From Hansfordia pulvinata (taxonomy: Eukaryota > Ascomycota > Sordariomycetes > Xylariales): a stretch of DNA of 64,000 nt. The notes beneath the pieces were generated by a model. The model was given only the letters and a program-made list of their open reading frames with translations. It searched no databases and had not been told where the DNA came from. The stretch lies in assembly GCA_006538405.1 (NCBI GenBank), contig BJKQ01000021.1:248001-312000 (forward strand), in the 5' to 3' direction. Made by a program: the position numbers and the translations under genes. Shown here piece by piece: positions 12,232 to 26,000 of this stretch (positions within the stretch are counted from its first letter, which is position 1; each line of letters starts with the position of its first letter).

Positions 12232-15200
12232 TTCAGGCAATGACTGAAGAAGATTGCCACGACATGTTTGATATCCGCGCGTGATCACAACGATGCTTTT
12301 GTAAGAAAAGCGGCTTTAAAGGAATGCGTTATGGGATGCATCACGCATTTGGTATGTCACCCTCGATTTTGGGTCACTACCCATGTCAGAATCGAGTTAT
12401 GAGGCGCTCCCAGAGTCCCTCCCATTGCTGACAGGCATGACCAGTCCTTCCCGTGTCTTGATTTTTCTCTCACACGTGGGCCGGGGGCCTGTTCGTCATT
12501 TGAGCCACCAAGCCACACGGCCAAGCACAGCATTTATGGACTCTTGCGCTTCAAGTAGCGCCTGGTCGACACCACCGTGCTCACTGACGTGCTTGGCGCG
12601 AAGTTCACGAAAAAGTCGTACGCCAGAGAGTGAAGACGCCACGACGGTGAGTGCGAATTGCCTGGCAAGAAGCAACGGTGGTAGATCCTCAATTTCCAAC
12701 GAAGTGAGAATCCCAGGCTCCTTTGCAGCACAGAGGAGGCCACTGATTCCATCAACAGTACGAAAAATGGGATTGTGATGCCCGTGGGTGTAGTTGGGCA
12801 CGGTGAAACGAATTCATTCACCCGGGGCGTGCTGGAGCCGCTGGAGATGCTGGAGCTGCTAGATTATTCTCCAGTCACAAACGGCAAAATGGCCAATCGT
12901 TTCTTTATCCTCAGTCTAAATGCTCGCACTCAGCGACTATCAGCATTGATGTTGGTGACTGTGGGAGTGCCATCCTGATTAGTTGCGCTTCATTGGCCTG
13001 CTGTATGGAGGGTGACCAGAAGGATGGTAAAGACTGCACTGAATCAATCAGACACAATGCCCCATCTTCAAGAGCGGCAAAGCGACCCGGCCGCTCGAAA
13101 AGCAGCCGGTTCTGAAATGGCTTTGTACTGAAGAATGTCGCGCAAGTAATCACGGGGCCATCGGCCGAGAGCTTATGACTGACAAAGATTTCTTACCTGG
13201 GCCTCCTGCTTTCAGGTTGAGGTCATCGCGTCGATATCACAACACCGCTCGGAATTTCGACGCCAGAAGGCAATCTTGCCCTTCCACATGGGTTCTATAC
13301 CGCGCAACTCCACATCATACATGTATAGGTACGGACCAGGTTCAAAGAAACTGGAGGAACGGAAATGGAGGCCCGATCTGCTGTCATGTTGGCTCCGAGA
13401 CACTCGCTTCTGGGCTTTGGTACCCGGGGCAATGAGCGAGCGCACCTCTCGCCGACGTTGCTGATTTACCCTTGTCTATTCGCACAAGCTGTACAGTGGA
13501 CAGAGACCAGACATACCTCAGTCAGCCTCGTCGATCGTCGACGCGCCCAATTCCAACGTACAAAGGGATCCAAACGATTCTTCGGCACGGTATATCGTCC
13601 TCAGACTCCCGAATTTTCGACGACGAGTGAACATCGCCCGCGGGTCCGTCACCGACGAGCCATTGCGAACGTACAAGCCTCTTACACTTGGACGTTGGGA
13701 TGTGTTACCGAGAAGAGTGATTGCTTCCGCGATACTTAGACCATGGGAATCATCTATGGACTCTTTGAAGCGCAGCTTTGCCCAGCGAGGGGCCACGGAC
13801 AGCGAACAGAGCTGTCGCTTGAGGAAGGTGACGGTATGAGTCGAGTACTGGGCCTGGAATCTGGCACGGCGGGCCAAGAACCGTTGGATTCACGGACAAG
13901 TCTGCATCAAGATGCCGGGCATGGCAACGCAGGCAGGCATGTCGGCGACCTGTGACAATGGGACGTTAAAGTAAGTGACAAAACGAGACACGAAGTTTCT
14001 TGCCGAAAACACTTCAGTGGCAAGGTGGATGATCGGCACGCCGCGGCAAGAGTCGCAACGCGCTCAGCCACAGCGAGCTCGCGGCGTACGGCGCGTCGCG
14101 ACGTCAGAGGCTGACTGGCTGACTGGGAAGCGGGGGCTCAGCTTGCTCTGGCGACAGCAATGGACGCGAGGAGGCGCCTTGCCGTCCCTGTTGCGTGCAG
14201 GTTTGTTGTGTTGTGGCAAGGGTAGGGGTTGGCACTGCTACGCTGTGGTCACGCGCGAAGTTGCCTGAATGCGTACTGGTAGTTGCTCGCAACCTGCAAG
14301 GTTTGGCCACCGTTGGTGGCGGGGAGGGGCGCGTTCAGCCCCGGCTTGGTGGATCGCCGCAGCTGTCAGTTGCTCTCCTGGCTCGGTGGGGAATCGAGGA
14401 TGGGGGGAAAAGACGACAAGGGCCCGACATCCACGTATCCAAAGGCACGGCGGAGGGGAGGGAGGCGTGGGAGGCCTTGGGCGAATGCTTGTGTGTGTGT
14501 GGAGGTCGCCGAGGGCAACGCAGGCGCATGCGAGATGCTATTGAGAGAGCCCAGCTGACTGGTTCACGACTACTTCGAGTAGACCGACCCGGTTACGACC
14601 GATGCGGGCGGAAGATGCGACGAACCGGACTGCCTAATCCACGTCCCCGAACCGACGCGCATTGGCGCACTCCGTGGAACTCTGTGGCAAGGATCCCCCA
14701 CAGCCGGCGTGGGAGGAGTCTAGGGAAATTAGCCTGAGCTGTCAAGACCTCCCCGATGCCTCCTTGGGTCTAGGTAGCAGCGCCGCTGGGCTGGACAAAT
14801 GACGACGCGGGAATTAAACACCGCACGAGAACCCTACTGCTTACATACTCGCTTTGCCTGCACCAGATTTGGATAAGAGTGCTGAAGAATAGAGTCAAGG
14901 GTCTGTCGGGACGGAGGGAGACGCGCCACTGCACAGCGGCAGCCGTCCAATCCCAAGCCAGAATCCATCTGGTCGTTTTGCCATGGCTGTTCCCTTACGA
15001 TCATAGCGGTGCAAGCTTACGTTGAGTCTAGGTTCACTTGTGTCCGAGTACGTCGGGGGACAACCGTCTGATGCTGACAGCTTCGCAATCAAGCACAATC
15101 AAAGCGAGTGAATGTGGTCTGTTGATAAGTTGATTTCTATATGCTTCGGGTATCGTGATGCGCTCCATTAGCCTGCAGCACCAGGCCGACCGCTGCGCTT

Positions 15201-15328
15201 CTTGGCCATTCTGCTTCTTTTTCGTCGTTTTTCTTTGATTGGATTCTCACACCGCCCGCCCCATTCTAGCTCTTTTGGACGGTCGCTCAGCGATCCCATG
15301 GCGGCCGGATACCGCCAAGCTTGGCGCA

Positions 15329-17184
15329 TCATATGCTGCTGGTCTCTTTGTTCTTCCTGAGCCCAACCATCTGGAGCATTTCCGTGATGAATGACACCGG
15401 AGCGTCGGTCAGGGATGCCTCGTAGGCATCAATGACGGGCTTATCCCAGATCAAGTCTGCCTCGGTAGGCTTGACAATCTTGGTGCGCTTGATGAGCTTC
15501 CAGGACGTGTAGGTCACGACGTCGACGATGAGCATGGTGTAGAACGAGAAGAAGGTCGCGGGCCCCTCGGCCTTCTCCGGAATGAAACTGGTGAAGCCGA
15601 AAGTCAGGACAACAAAGGTCATCCAGCCAATTCCGGCATAGGCGCAGTAGGGCTGGAACCAGCCCACATACGGCAGCGTCTTGCGGTCGAGGCCCTGGGC
15701 CTTGCAGGCCTTGTAGAAGAAGACGTAGGTGACGCAGATGATCAGGTAGTTGACCATCTGAGCAGCCTGGGTCAAGCTCTGGAACCAGGTCACAACCTGG
15801 GCCGCGTTCGAGTTGACCTGGAGGAAGGACAGGAAGGGGAAGATCATGGTGAAGGCAAAGGCATAGATCGGGATGCCGTTCTTCATGCACTTCTTGAAAA
15901 TGGCAGGTGCCTGGCCGTCGAGCGCGAGACCGTACAGAGATCGCATGGCGCAGAAGGTGTAGGCATTGCCGGCACTGAAGATACTGGTGCAGAGCAGGGC
16001 GTTGACCACGGAAGGAAGCACGTTGATGCCCATGTTCTTCATGGCGATGACATAAGGGGACCCGTCGGCGGTGCCGCTGCCGTTGTTCTGAAGCTTCTCG
16101 TCGTCGTAGCGAAGGATGATGCCGCAAGCGAGGGCTCCGCCGATAAAGAAGATGCCGAATCGCAGGTACACAGCACGGAAAGCAGCGCCGAGGTACTTGC
16201 GCGGGCGCTTCGCTTCACCAGCAACCATGGCAATGTACTCGGGGCCGACAACGGTGAAGCCAGCAGAGTATACGCAGGCCAGGAAGCCGGTGAAGCGACC
16301 CAAGTCGCCCTCGCCGATGTAGGTGGCAAATGCCGTGGGGGTCCAGTTGCGAAATCCGTATGCGTCGTGAGTGGGGTTTCCTCCGCACATGGTCACCAGC
16401 GTGAACATGAAGACGATGCCAATGAGAATGAGCTTGCCGCTAGCCAGCCAAAATTCCGCCTCACTGTGTTGGGAAGCGTGTTAGCCATCGGAGCGCTTTA
16501 GCATGGAGTCGTGAAGGAGTCTGGTGTCTGAGACAGGATACGCGTGGGATTGTCTTGAAATTTCCCCTTCGCTGCAGACTTACCCATAATACTTGACGGC
16601 GAGAATATTGATAACGCTTTTTTGGAGTTAGTAAAGAACACCGCGACCGATCCGGAGGGTGAAACTTACGCGTAACAGACGATGCAGCCGAGGCAAACAG
16701 CATAGATAGGGACGTTGTCCGACCAGAAGCCAATGACCAAGCTCAGGGCCGAGATCTCAAAGGGAATGAGAAAGGCCTCGTAGAGGAAGAAGTTCCAGCC
16801 AGCCATGAAGCCGAAAGAATCGTCAACCCACTTGGACGCCATGCGCAGGAAAGAACTCGAGACGGGCATGTAGGTGACCATTTCGGCCGCGCAGTTGTTG
16901 ACGGCGGCCAGGAAGCAAGAGTAGATGGTGTAGCCGAGGAACAGACTGGCGGGCCCTCCGCGGGCGAGACCAGTTCCGATGGAGACGAACAGACCGGTGC
17001 CAATGGACCCGCCAATGGCGATGAGCTGCAGCTGTCGGTTGCTCAGATGGCGTTGAAGCTGGTCGGAGGATTCGTGGATAGAGCCGACGGGGGGCGAGAT
17101 GTCGCCGGGGGAGCCCTTCTTTTCGCTTGAGACCTGGGACATGCCCAGGTCGCCAGAGGCCTTCTCACCATATTGAGCCGCCAT
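15329..17184 (-). CDS. Amino acid permease, YAT family
   Basis: Three exons: 17184-16670, a 33-base microexon 16616-16584, and 16463-15329, encoding 560 residues. Donors are GTAAGT and acceptors AAG and CAG; phases agree. A hydrophilic N-terminus of about 50 residues (with GEKASGD, SSEKKGS) precedes the first helix. There the family signature IAIGGSIGTGLFVSIG is followed by LARGGPASL, typical of yeast amino acid transporters (TC 2.A.3.10), which are proton symporters of the plasma membrane with 12 helices. A later segment, MCGGNPTHDAYGFRNW, is also characteristic. Length fits the family (about 550-600). The substrate cannot be named from sequence: general, dicarboxylic or other specificities share these motifs. 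The microexon encodes VINILAVKYY and joins helix segments smoothly, supporting the model. No regulatory site was identified with confidence. Confidence 0.92.
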
Positions 17185-19240
17185 AGCGAGAGCAGAGAAG
17201 CGAGATCGGTAAGGATAGAGGGTTGAGGAGATGGGAACCCGGTGACGGCAGATACATAAAGATGACAGACGGTGTTGGTGTGGGTGTGTCCATCCAGGGG
17301 TGCAGAGGATTAGAGGTGGTCGCTGTTGTTATGTCATGTAGCAGCAGATCAAGGCCGCGACATGAATACGAAGTGAGGTAAGCTGAGCAAGAGAAGATTG
17401 CGAGCAGGGCGAACGGGAAGGAGGCTGTTTTTGTATTGGAGGAGGGTCGGGGGATGAGCCTCGAGCTGTGAGGATGGGCGAGAGCCCGGTCGAGTGCGAC
17501 GCGAGCGAGACGGGAGGGACCCTTTGCTACCCGAATCCCATGTACTGTACCCTCACAACCCGCGGGTGCTTTCACGTTAGCTCGGGCAGAGGACGACCGC
17601 AGCCTGCTCGCCGAGAGTGCGCGTAGCGGGGTGGCAAGCCCGGCGGCGGCGCCATGGAGAGACAAGGCTCGAGCTAAGCCTCAGCGCCCGAGTTGGGGGG
17701 CGACCGAGGGCGAAGGCGAGGAGTGCATGGGTCTGGACGAACATCCATGGGCGCGGACCAGGGTATAGTCGCACATGGGTAAGGATGGGGGGCGTGACCG
17801 CGGCCGGGCGAGTGAAATGCCATGGTGAGCTGCCACACCAAGCCACGCCAAGCAGGGCCGGCGGCGTCTTGTGGGCCAGGCCACCAGAGTCTCGTAGATG
17901 ACATGACCCGATCCGCCTTGCGGGCTCGAGTTTTGTTCGTATCGTTACATGCAGACGCTCTCGCGGCACGCTTCAGAGCTGGAGCTGAGGCTCGATGCGG
18001 CTGCCCCGAGCGGCCAGACCAGGGTTAAGCGACATGCGTCACGGGAGGGCGGCGAGTCGCGTCGGGGTCTCGTCGGGTCGACAGCCTGATGAGCGACAAG
18101 TCGATGGAAAGACGCGTTTGGACAGTCAGGACGGCGTGAGGACAGATGGGGATCGAGGTGCCCCCAGAGCAAGCGGCGCCGTTTCATTACGAGGCCCCAC
18201 GGCGCCAGACAGGCGGACCACTGCACCCGACTTGCAAGGTGCCTGTTCGGTGGAGAAAGGGCTTGTCGCCAGCTTGGGCCAGACAGACAGATGGACAGCC
18301 TGCGGAGCAAATTGGTGGACCTGACGGGGGGCGAGCTGGGGGTTGTAGTGGGGGAGGTCGGCCAGAGATACTACAGGTGCGCGGGGGCGGCGGCGGCGGC
18401 GGCGGCGGTGGAGGCGGTTGAGTGCGCATTTTTGTCTGAACCAACAGTGGGAAAACGGATGAAGATTGATGAAGTCGGTCGGTGCGCTTGACTTGGGACA
18501 GGGAGCCGGATGCGCGGCAGAAGAGCCAGACTCTACCTGCATGTTACGCGACGGGACGCTATAAGATACGAGTGCCTGGTAATGCACCTACATGTATGCA
18601 CCTGTGTTCGCATAATCTCGAAGGTACACGCATGTATCCGTACTGCCATCTTCAAGTCGCAGGTCCCGAAACGGCTCGTGCATCCACGTCTCAGGCCCCT
18701 CTAGCTGGTAAGTACCCGTACATTGCCCGTACCTCCTCAAGTTGGGCCTCCCTGGGGAAAGATACAGGGTCTTTCGTACCTGATCCGTCGCCGTCCCGCC
18801 GATAGTGGCCGCGAGTGTGAGATGATGGCAATTGGAAGAGAACAAGCTCGTTCTGGTTTCACGGATAACGCAGCCGGGCCCGATATCGACACAACAAACA
18901 TCAACCCATTCCAACTGTCTCAAGGTCGCCATGATCGCAACGATCTGCCCGGCCGGGGGGTCTGGGTCTTGTGTGCTTGCGCCCCGTTTCAACACCCATT
19001 TTGCCCTGCCCAGACCGGCAGTGGCTTCATTGCAAACCCTCACAGTAATAGATCCAGACGCCACGATACGCCACAGTTCCACGTCGAAGATCTTGAATGC
19101 TGACGGCTTTCCCGCGATGAAATGGGCTGTTAACCTGGGACGCCAGCTTGGACCAGGAAACAAAGGACCATTCACCCCAGAGTACAAGCAAAAAGAGACG
19201 AGATAAGGCGCCCAGGGGAGTGGAGGGGCCCTGGCCGCCA

Positions 19241-19257
19241 GGGGGGGGGGGGGGGGG
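19241..19257. repeat. G17 homopolymer
   Basis: Seventeen consecutive guanines in an intergenic stretch. Length may be unreliable, since such runs are prone to sequencing error. Confidence 0.85.
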
Positions 19258-22200
19258 CCGCGAGTTTCAGTACCTGTCGCGTCCCAGTACCTGCCCAGTA
19301 CGGGCGATGGCTCTGCGTAGGCCGGAGAACGGCTTTCCTGGCCCCGAGTCGGTAAGGGTCAACCATGACATCCTCCGCAAGCAGCGATGGGGCACTTGGA
19401 AGGCGATCTGGGGCCCTTGCATGTCTTCCTCGGGTCCATGTACCTTGCCCAGATCAACCCTGCACGGGTGGGATGATGAGTCTTGGCCTACAACACCAAG
19501 AGGCTCGTTTGTTTCGATCCTCGGCCGCATCCTTCCCGGGGACGTGTTGGTACCAAAAGCACTCACGGCATGGGTCCAATGCCCGCGAGTAGTCCGCCCC
19601 AAGATGTAGCTTGGGAAGCCCTCTGCTGGCGGCTTCTCCTCGACTCACTGCAGGTGCCCGAAGTGCACATGTGCTTTTGCCCATCTGGGCGATCCTCCTG
19701 CGACAAAAATAGCCCAGATTCATCGCTCTCTCAGAAATCCTCCGATGACACCCTTCATCGGCGAGCCCTGCCGCCACCGCCATCGCCAACTTGGGCTGAC
19801 CCTTGAGGTACTCCGTACGACGAGTAGCCACCGCGTCCATGCTTCAGGGTCCGCCAGAGCCCGCGAAACCCTTATCGCAGATGCAAAACTCTCCCCAAAC
19901 ACGCACAGGCCTTGAGGGCTCCATGCCTGGACGTCTGCGGACTTGCGCACGAGTACATACGCGTAAACGTCTCCTGGTGTCCTGTCGGTCTGCATTTCGG
20001 GCTCTGCTGTTTGCGCGTGAATTCAGGGACCTTTGGAGAGGGGGGCCCCCATCCGCCTACTCGGACGCTGGGCACGGCCAGGTTGCAAAGTCCACGATGC
20101 CGCCAGCGCCGGCCCGTCGCAGGCCCCAGCGGCCGCCCGCCCGCTCCATGTATCAGCATCAGGCCTATGCTTGCCATCGAGGCCGGCCTGGCCCGCGGAG
20201 GGCTGTCTTGCCCGCTGGAATCCTGTCACGTGGTGAGGCACGTTTCTGTCACAGATTGATCTGCAACCGCGTGCTTTGGCTTGAGACGTGGGCTATGCTG
20301 TGCGCAGCGAGGCGGAAGCCGTCAGCCGAAAGCGCACTACTCGTACTTTCTCGAAGGCTTGCGGATCAGACAGACCTGGCCAAACAATCCGGTTCTACGA
20401 ATACGCCTGCAGCCTGCGTCCCGCTTCCAGCTGAAAGACAACATGCAGGCTGTTCACCGATGTTCCGTCCAGCGTACTCGTAGCCAGCAGGACCCGGTGC
20501 ACACGCCATTGTCACATACATCCATAGGGGTAGCTATTTGCCTCTTGCCTTCGTTGCCCACTGCTGCTATCTGATCAGGCCCAGCCGGGATCTCGCTTCG
20601 CATTTTCTGGCGAGGGGTCGGTTCTGGACACCTACTCGTACCCCGGCCGCAGTCGACAACAGGCAATGGGAGGTAGGTAGACTACCTACTCGTAGGTTAG
20701 GTAGTAGGTAATAAGTACACTCCGTAGAAGGCCCCATTGGACCGTTTCTGGCCCACAAGTCCGGGCGAGAGTGGACACAACGGGCGTCCTGGGGGCGACC
20801 GAATCAGACCAACGAGGGCCTCCACCCCGTTCGCCACCGAGCGGGCAGGACGGCGCAGAAAGACCGGTTTGTGATGACCGCCGGACAAGGGTGGGAACGG
20901 CGCCAGGCTACAGGCTTGCATGGGATAGGAATCGCGCCGCTTCCAGGAGCGAATGAGAGGACTCGCGCACTTCGGGGGGGAAGTCACCCTGCCGCAATTC
21001 TCTTTTCCTCATCTTGCAGCCCATCCCGCATTGCCACCGAGCGAAAATCTTTTCCTCAGCGTGCGGAGTGTGTGTGCATGGGAGAGACGCGGCCCCCGAA
21101 GGTCCATACATGGCCATTTATCGCGCTCGGGGTGCTTGGGGATGGTGCTCTTAGAAAGCTGGCCTATCACAAGACTCGTTGCTATCCGGCGGCGACCTCT
21201 AATCAGGATGCGCTGCGCCGGGCCATCTCGTCGTTGGCAGATACCCTTACGTCCGTTTTCCCCATTGCTACGGCGGCGTGGCCGGTTTCTCTCTGATGAG
21301 TGACGTTTGGGGAGCGAACGTCGCGCGAGTACCCTTAGAGTGTGCCTTGCGCTGTGCGTAAGCCACAGATAATCGGGCGCGGAGTCAGCACCCAACAGCA
21401 TCGGAATGGCTGGCCCGAGATTGGCAGCGATTGATCACTGTGTGCCTTTCCGGATGAGACAGGCGCCCCAGCCTGGGCTGAATGGAGCATTGGCATGGCG
21501 CGCTGAGCACTGGTGCCAAGCGAGACATGCGTTTGGAAGGCAGCTTCTGTGTCGGGATAGGCGATGCCATGCCTGCAATCGTTATGCCCGTAGCGGCGGA
21601 TAGAGGAAGTTGGGCACATGACCGGCGAATGGGCGAATGGAGGTGGCTGAAAGTGCCTATCAGCGCTGTTCGATGGTTTAGGTACTCATGCCTCATGTAG
21701 ATCATCGATACGAGTAACAAGCTGGCGACGAGCAGCGCGCGGGGGAGCGAATGGGTAGGTAATTCGCGCAGCCAACAGCGTCGTGTTCAGAGAGAAGCCG
21801 GCGCCCAGGCCAGCGGTTCATCGGCGGACTCTTGAGATCTGTGTCTAGCAGAGGGGCTAAGGGGGTGCTTCGGGTTAGAGGCCCTGGGGGAGACGACCTG
21901 GGCCCGACACGGAGCACGCGCAGTGGGTGAGCGGGCGGCCCGCTCACGGGCGGCTTGGAGGGGCCTGATAGGTGGGATGAGGGGCCGAGAGAGGCCCGAG
22001 GGCAGATCGGGACATGGGCGTAAGATTGCGCGGCGCGGCGTGCGAGAAGGCAGCCGGGCGGCGGCGGATAGGAGGGCGATGAAAGAGAAGGCCAACAAGA
22101 CGAGCAGTACGAGCGGTGGTGGGAGGGGGCATCGGAGGCGGCGGGCGCAGACGGGTGCTGGTGAATCGGCCGGCCGGCAGATCGGCAGGCCGAAGGCAGG

Positions 22201-23007
22201 AGGAGGGAAGGCTCACGTGAACGAGCCCTCCACCTCTCGCATGCGTACATGTACGCGTGGGAGTGATAGTACTCTGTACTCGTATGGGGTTGCCGAATGC
22301 TGTGGGACGAGGTTCGAGAAGGGCTCGGAATCGGTAGCGTCGCAAGATGCTGGGCTGGGCCGGGCCAGGCTGAACTCCGGCTGGGCTTGCAGGCAGGGCT
22401 GTACACTCGTACGAGTACAGACGCCCGCCAGGGCCGTGGGCGGATACATATGGAGGTACATGTGTGGCGGTACCTTGGAGCCCCAGCACCCCAGCCAGTG
22501 GCGATGAGCGGGGGTGGAGCGAGCCCATATCCACTGAAGTGCAGCACCCGCATGCCCAACCGCCCTAACACAACCCTGGTCCGCTTGGGAGGCTCGGTGT
22601 ACGAGTACACAGTCCCCGAGATGGGTCGCATCGAAATTTCCATCCCACGCTCCGCATTGTCGTGGGCAGCTGCAGCTTGGGACGTGGGAGCCTATCAGTT
22701 CCCCAGCACCGGATGTACGAGTGAAAAGAAAACGGCACAGTCGCCAGGCACATCCATCGGCAAGCGCGTGTTTCTTGGAATTGTATTGAACTACACCTAA
22801 GACCGTTGTAAACGACCGTACTTATACATGGATCCGGGGGGCTGCAATGAAGGCGAGACACCACGAAACGTCGGGAACATGTAGGAGTATCTGGGACCAG
22901 CCGGCGGAAATACCCCAGCCAACGGTCGTCTCGAGTTCTTGTCCTTTGGCTTCCTTGGGACCATGGCCGTTTTCTAGACCGATCCACGCGGTCAATTCTC
23001 TTACGGA

Positions 23008-23021
23008 TACTCGTACGAGTA
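23008..23021. repeat. Second full palindrome TACTCGTACGAGTA
   Basis: A perfect 14-base palindrome identical in core to 814-827. A near-complete copy (ACTCGTACGAGTA) lies 600 bases away at 22405-22417, and half-sites cluster in the preceding 3 kb. Confidence 0.75.
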
Positions 23022-26000
23022 GACCGGCCTCGTCAGCCCCCCTCGTTCACTGTCTATCCACATGTCTCTGTCGTACATCACTCAGATCGTTCTAGATGCC
23101 CCGTGACGGCATGGGCTGGTACCTAGTCCCGCCATGCTTGCCTGCTCCCCACGCTTGCTCCCCAAGGCTGTCCTTTTGCGACTCTGTATGCATAGGATGG
23201 CTTCAGCCCGCAAAGCACATGCGCCACTATATCGCATTGCGTAGGTGACCTGGACGCGAAAGTCCTGGAAAGTCGACTGCACGAGTCGAGATTCATTTCG
23301 TTCTTATGACTGAACCATGCAATCAACTTCGAAAGCGCCATCCGGCTCCAAGGGCAACCTGAATCGGGATCAACTTCTCTGTGTGGACTCCAGCCCATGA
23401 ACGGTCTCGCGAGCTCAAATGCTTTGGGCGCTGGAGGCTTAACATGAAGTATCCATAAGTGTGAGTAGGCGTCTACAGGTTTCGCGCCTTTCGATGTAGC
23501 GATTCAACTTCAGATGTTGCCTCGAATGGAGGTCAGTAAAAGCGCCCTAATCGTAAACTGGCGCCGATTCGTTGACACTCGTCCAATGTCCGGCCATAAC
23601 TGGAAGTATACACAGATCTATCAGAAACCAGCTGAGCCTCAGCTTGGCCATCTCACCTGGGCCAGCCTTCCTTCAAAATCACGAGGCGGGCTGCTAGGTC
23701 AGGTCTTCAATCCCGCCTGGCACATCTCAGATCGCTGTCAAATCCACCAACGTCGGGCGGTGCAAGACATGGTCGCGCCAAAGCCCAATGATTCTGGACT
23801 CAAGCTCTGTCAACAAGTCATCAGCCCTGTCTCGGACGTCGGACTGAACCCTCCTGGTCTGAGAGTGGCCCTGCATCCTAGACGAGCCCTGGGTTTATCA
23901 ATTGCGCGATTCGTTCGACCGATAGGTCAGCGTTCAATATCGTCTCTTCGCTCCCAGCGGGTCGGGCACCTTTGAACGACCACATGCCCTGTCCTGAATA
24001 GGTCCCCGGCCGAAGCCTTGTCCTCGCCAAAGCGACGATGTAAGAACATGAAACATCAGGCATTTTCTAATACATCCACAGGAACGCCGCTCAGAATCAG
24101 GTCGCACGCGGGCCACGGTCCAAGGCCAGAGGCCGCGTCGTCTCCGCCCGGGGTCCAGGCGGCGATCCTGCAGTGTTTAAGGATTGGATTGAAGCCAGTA
24201 CGGACGTCAGGACTGGGCGGATCCTTATTAGGAGCCTCATTGATGTGAATCTTGAAGAAAGCTATGATGCAGGAGCGTTGGTAACAATGGAGAAGTTGCT
24301 GGTGGTCTAGTACAACAAGCTCACAGCCACGAGTTGTCGTGTTTCCAGAAACTTGTCCCGCTGAGTATCGACGAGTCGGACAGAGTTGCCATTGCCCTAC
24401 CGAGGTCGTTAAGACCTGTGTGAGCCAGCTTTGCTCCTGTAGACGGCCGTGGCTCAAGCATGGCTACCCGAGAAGGCATCTTGGCAAAGGCGCTGGCTGT
24501 GGCACCTGCTGCCAAGGATCTTGACGGCTGTTTGCAGGAAGTCACACGGTTATAGGTAAGGTATACGGAGTACAACCAGAGCCTCATTTCAAGGTTATTA
24601 GATCGATGATGGACAGCCTTGGCTCAATGATGTCAAATTTGGTGTCAAGAGTCCATTTGATGCCTCCCAGTTGAAGCCGTCGTTTAGGCCGGGCCAGCGC
24701 GCGAAATCGAGGGACTGAGAGTACTACGACTCTGTTGACTGAGCGATCCTCTAAGGGGTCTCCAAAGAAGTGCCATGGTTTCCTCGCTCGTTTCTTTGCC
24801 CTCTCGGCAGCTGGAAAATGGCTGCTCGAGACAAACTTAGCGAGCTTCAATGAATTGCCGAGGAGGCTGAGAGACGACACACGCAAACTTCCAGTGTTGC
24901 AACTTGCAGATCTACCAGAGCCAGCTAGCCTCATCCCCTTGCGACTTTAACGGGGCGAATTGTACACTCTCTTTCTTGTTGATAGCCTGGCACCTTGAAA
25001 GTCATTCCACCGGATAGAGACGCACAGAGCCGCACAAGCCGACGTCCCAGTCCGAGTCCACCGAAGGCGCTGCGCATCTGCACGAGTCTCTCGTCGCGCA
25101 TCTCGTCACGTCGTATCTGCCGCCGCCCACCAAGCCACCCGAGTACCGACGATGTTTAAGATCCATAGCCCGACAGCCGGGGAGCCCGGGGAGCCATGCG
25201 ATCGCAGTATGTCGGACCCGCCAAGCTAATAAGTACGAGTAGCTGGAACCCGCAACGCGCAGTGGTAGTAGCCGCCGCATGATCGGCAAGGGTCTCCGCA
25301 ACGATTGGACCACAGCGCAGGTAAGCGCCAGGGACGGCGGGGGTCGCGCGCTCGCGGTGGTAACGAGTGGACGGCAACCGCGCGTTTGAGCCTCAGCCGG
25401 GGCCCCAGAAACACGAGGCGGCCGGGACCGCGGGAGTTGCCCGCCGCCCATGTGCGACCGGTGGAAAGCCGCCGCCGTCGAGCCCCTGTTTCGTCGGCGG
25501 CGTCTAACTTGTAGGCCAGTCGCCCGGCGCGCCCAATCTCATCTCGAGACGGTCGCCTACAGTGGCTCCGGACTGCCCCAGCGCGGGCGGTGCTCTCCAC
25601 CGCCGTCGCGGGTCGCGTGCGCCATTGGCCGCGGGCGTGCCCGCGAGGCAAGCCTTGCGACCCTCACGGCGCGTCGTGGGCGTGTGTCACAGAGCCCAGG
25701 CGCACCAAGCCCGGCCGCTTCTCGAGACCCCGTTGCAGGGCAGCCGAGCACGCCGGTAGGTGAGGTAGACTTTAAACTTGGACATGGGTGTTGTCCGAGG
25801 CCAACAGGCCCGCTCTCGCTCTCTCCGGGCGGCATCGCGTGCATGGCCGCTTGCGTCGTGTCGTGGGCGCTCGCTCGTCTCGGCGGATACAAGACGAAAG
25901 CCCCTCCTCGCCTGTCCCAACCACGCATGGTGATCTTCTTTCTTTCTTTCTGGGAATATCTGTATACTATTCTGTTTTTCTAGTTTTTGATCTGGCCAGC

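Larger units (their letters stand above)
6853..15328. other. 8.5 kb without a recognised gene
   Basis: The promoter of the RGS gene occupies the first few hundred bases, with CA-rich and TC-rich tracts near 7090-7115 and 7400-7440. Beyond that I recognise no domain. Open frames that are mildly protein-like lie on the minus strand at 12496-12801 (101 codons, ends GRVAWWLK) and 12911-13153, and around 13518-13877. Plausible GTATGT and GTAAGA donors lie nearby, but I could not join these pieces into one gene or name a family. They may be remnants of a decayed gene. TACGAGTA-type motifs occur at 7121, 8004, 8076, 9108 and 10509. The 14750-15328 part is the 3' flank of the permease. Confidence 0.45.

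Noticed and set aside
21702..22643. 313-codon open frame, - strand
   Set aside because: Low-complexity, no recognisable domain, opposed by a 194-codon frame, and it runs across several copies of the intergenic TACGAGTA motif.
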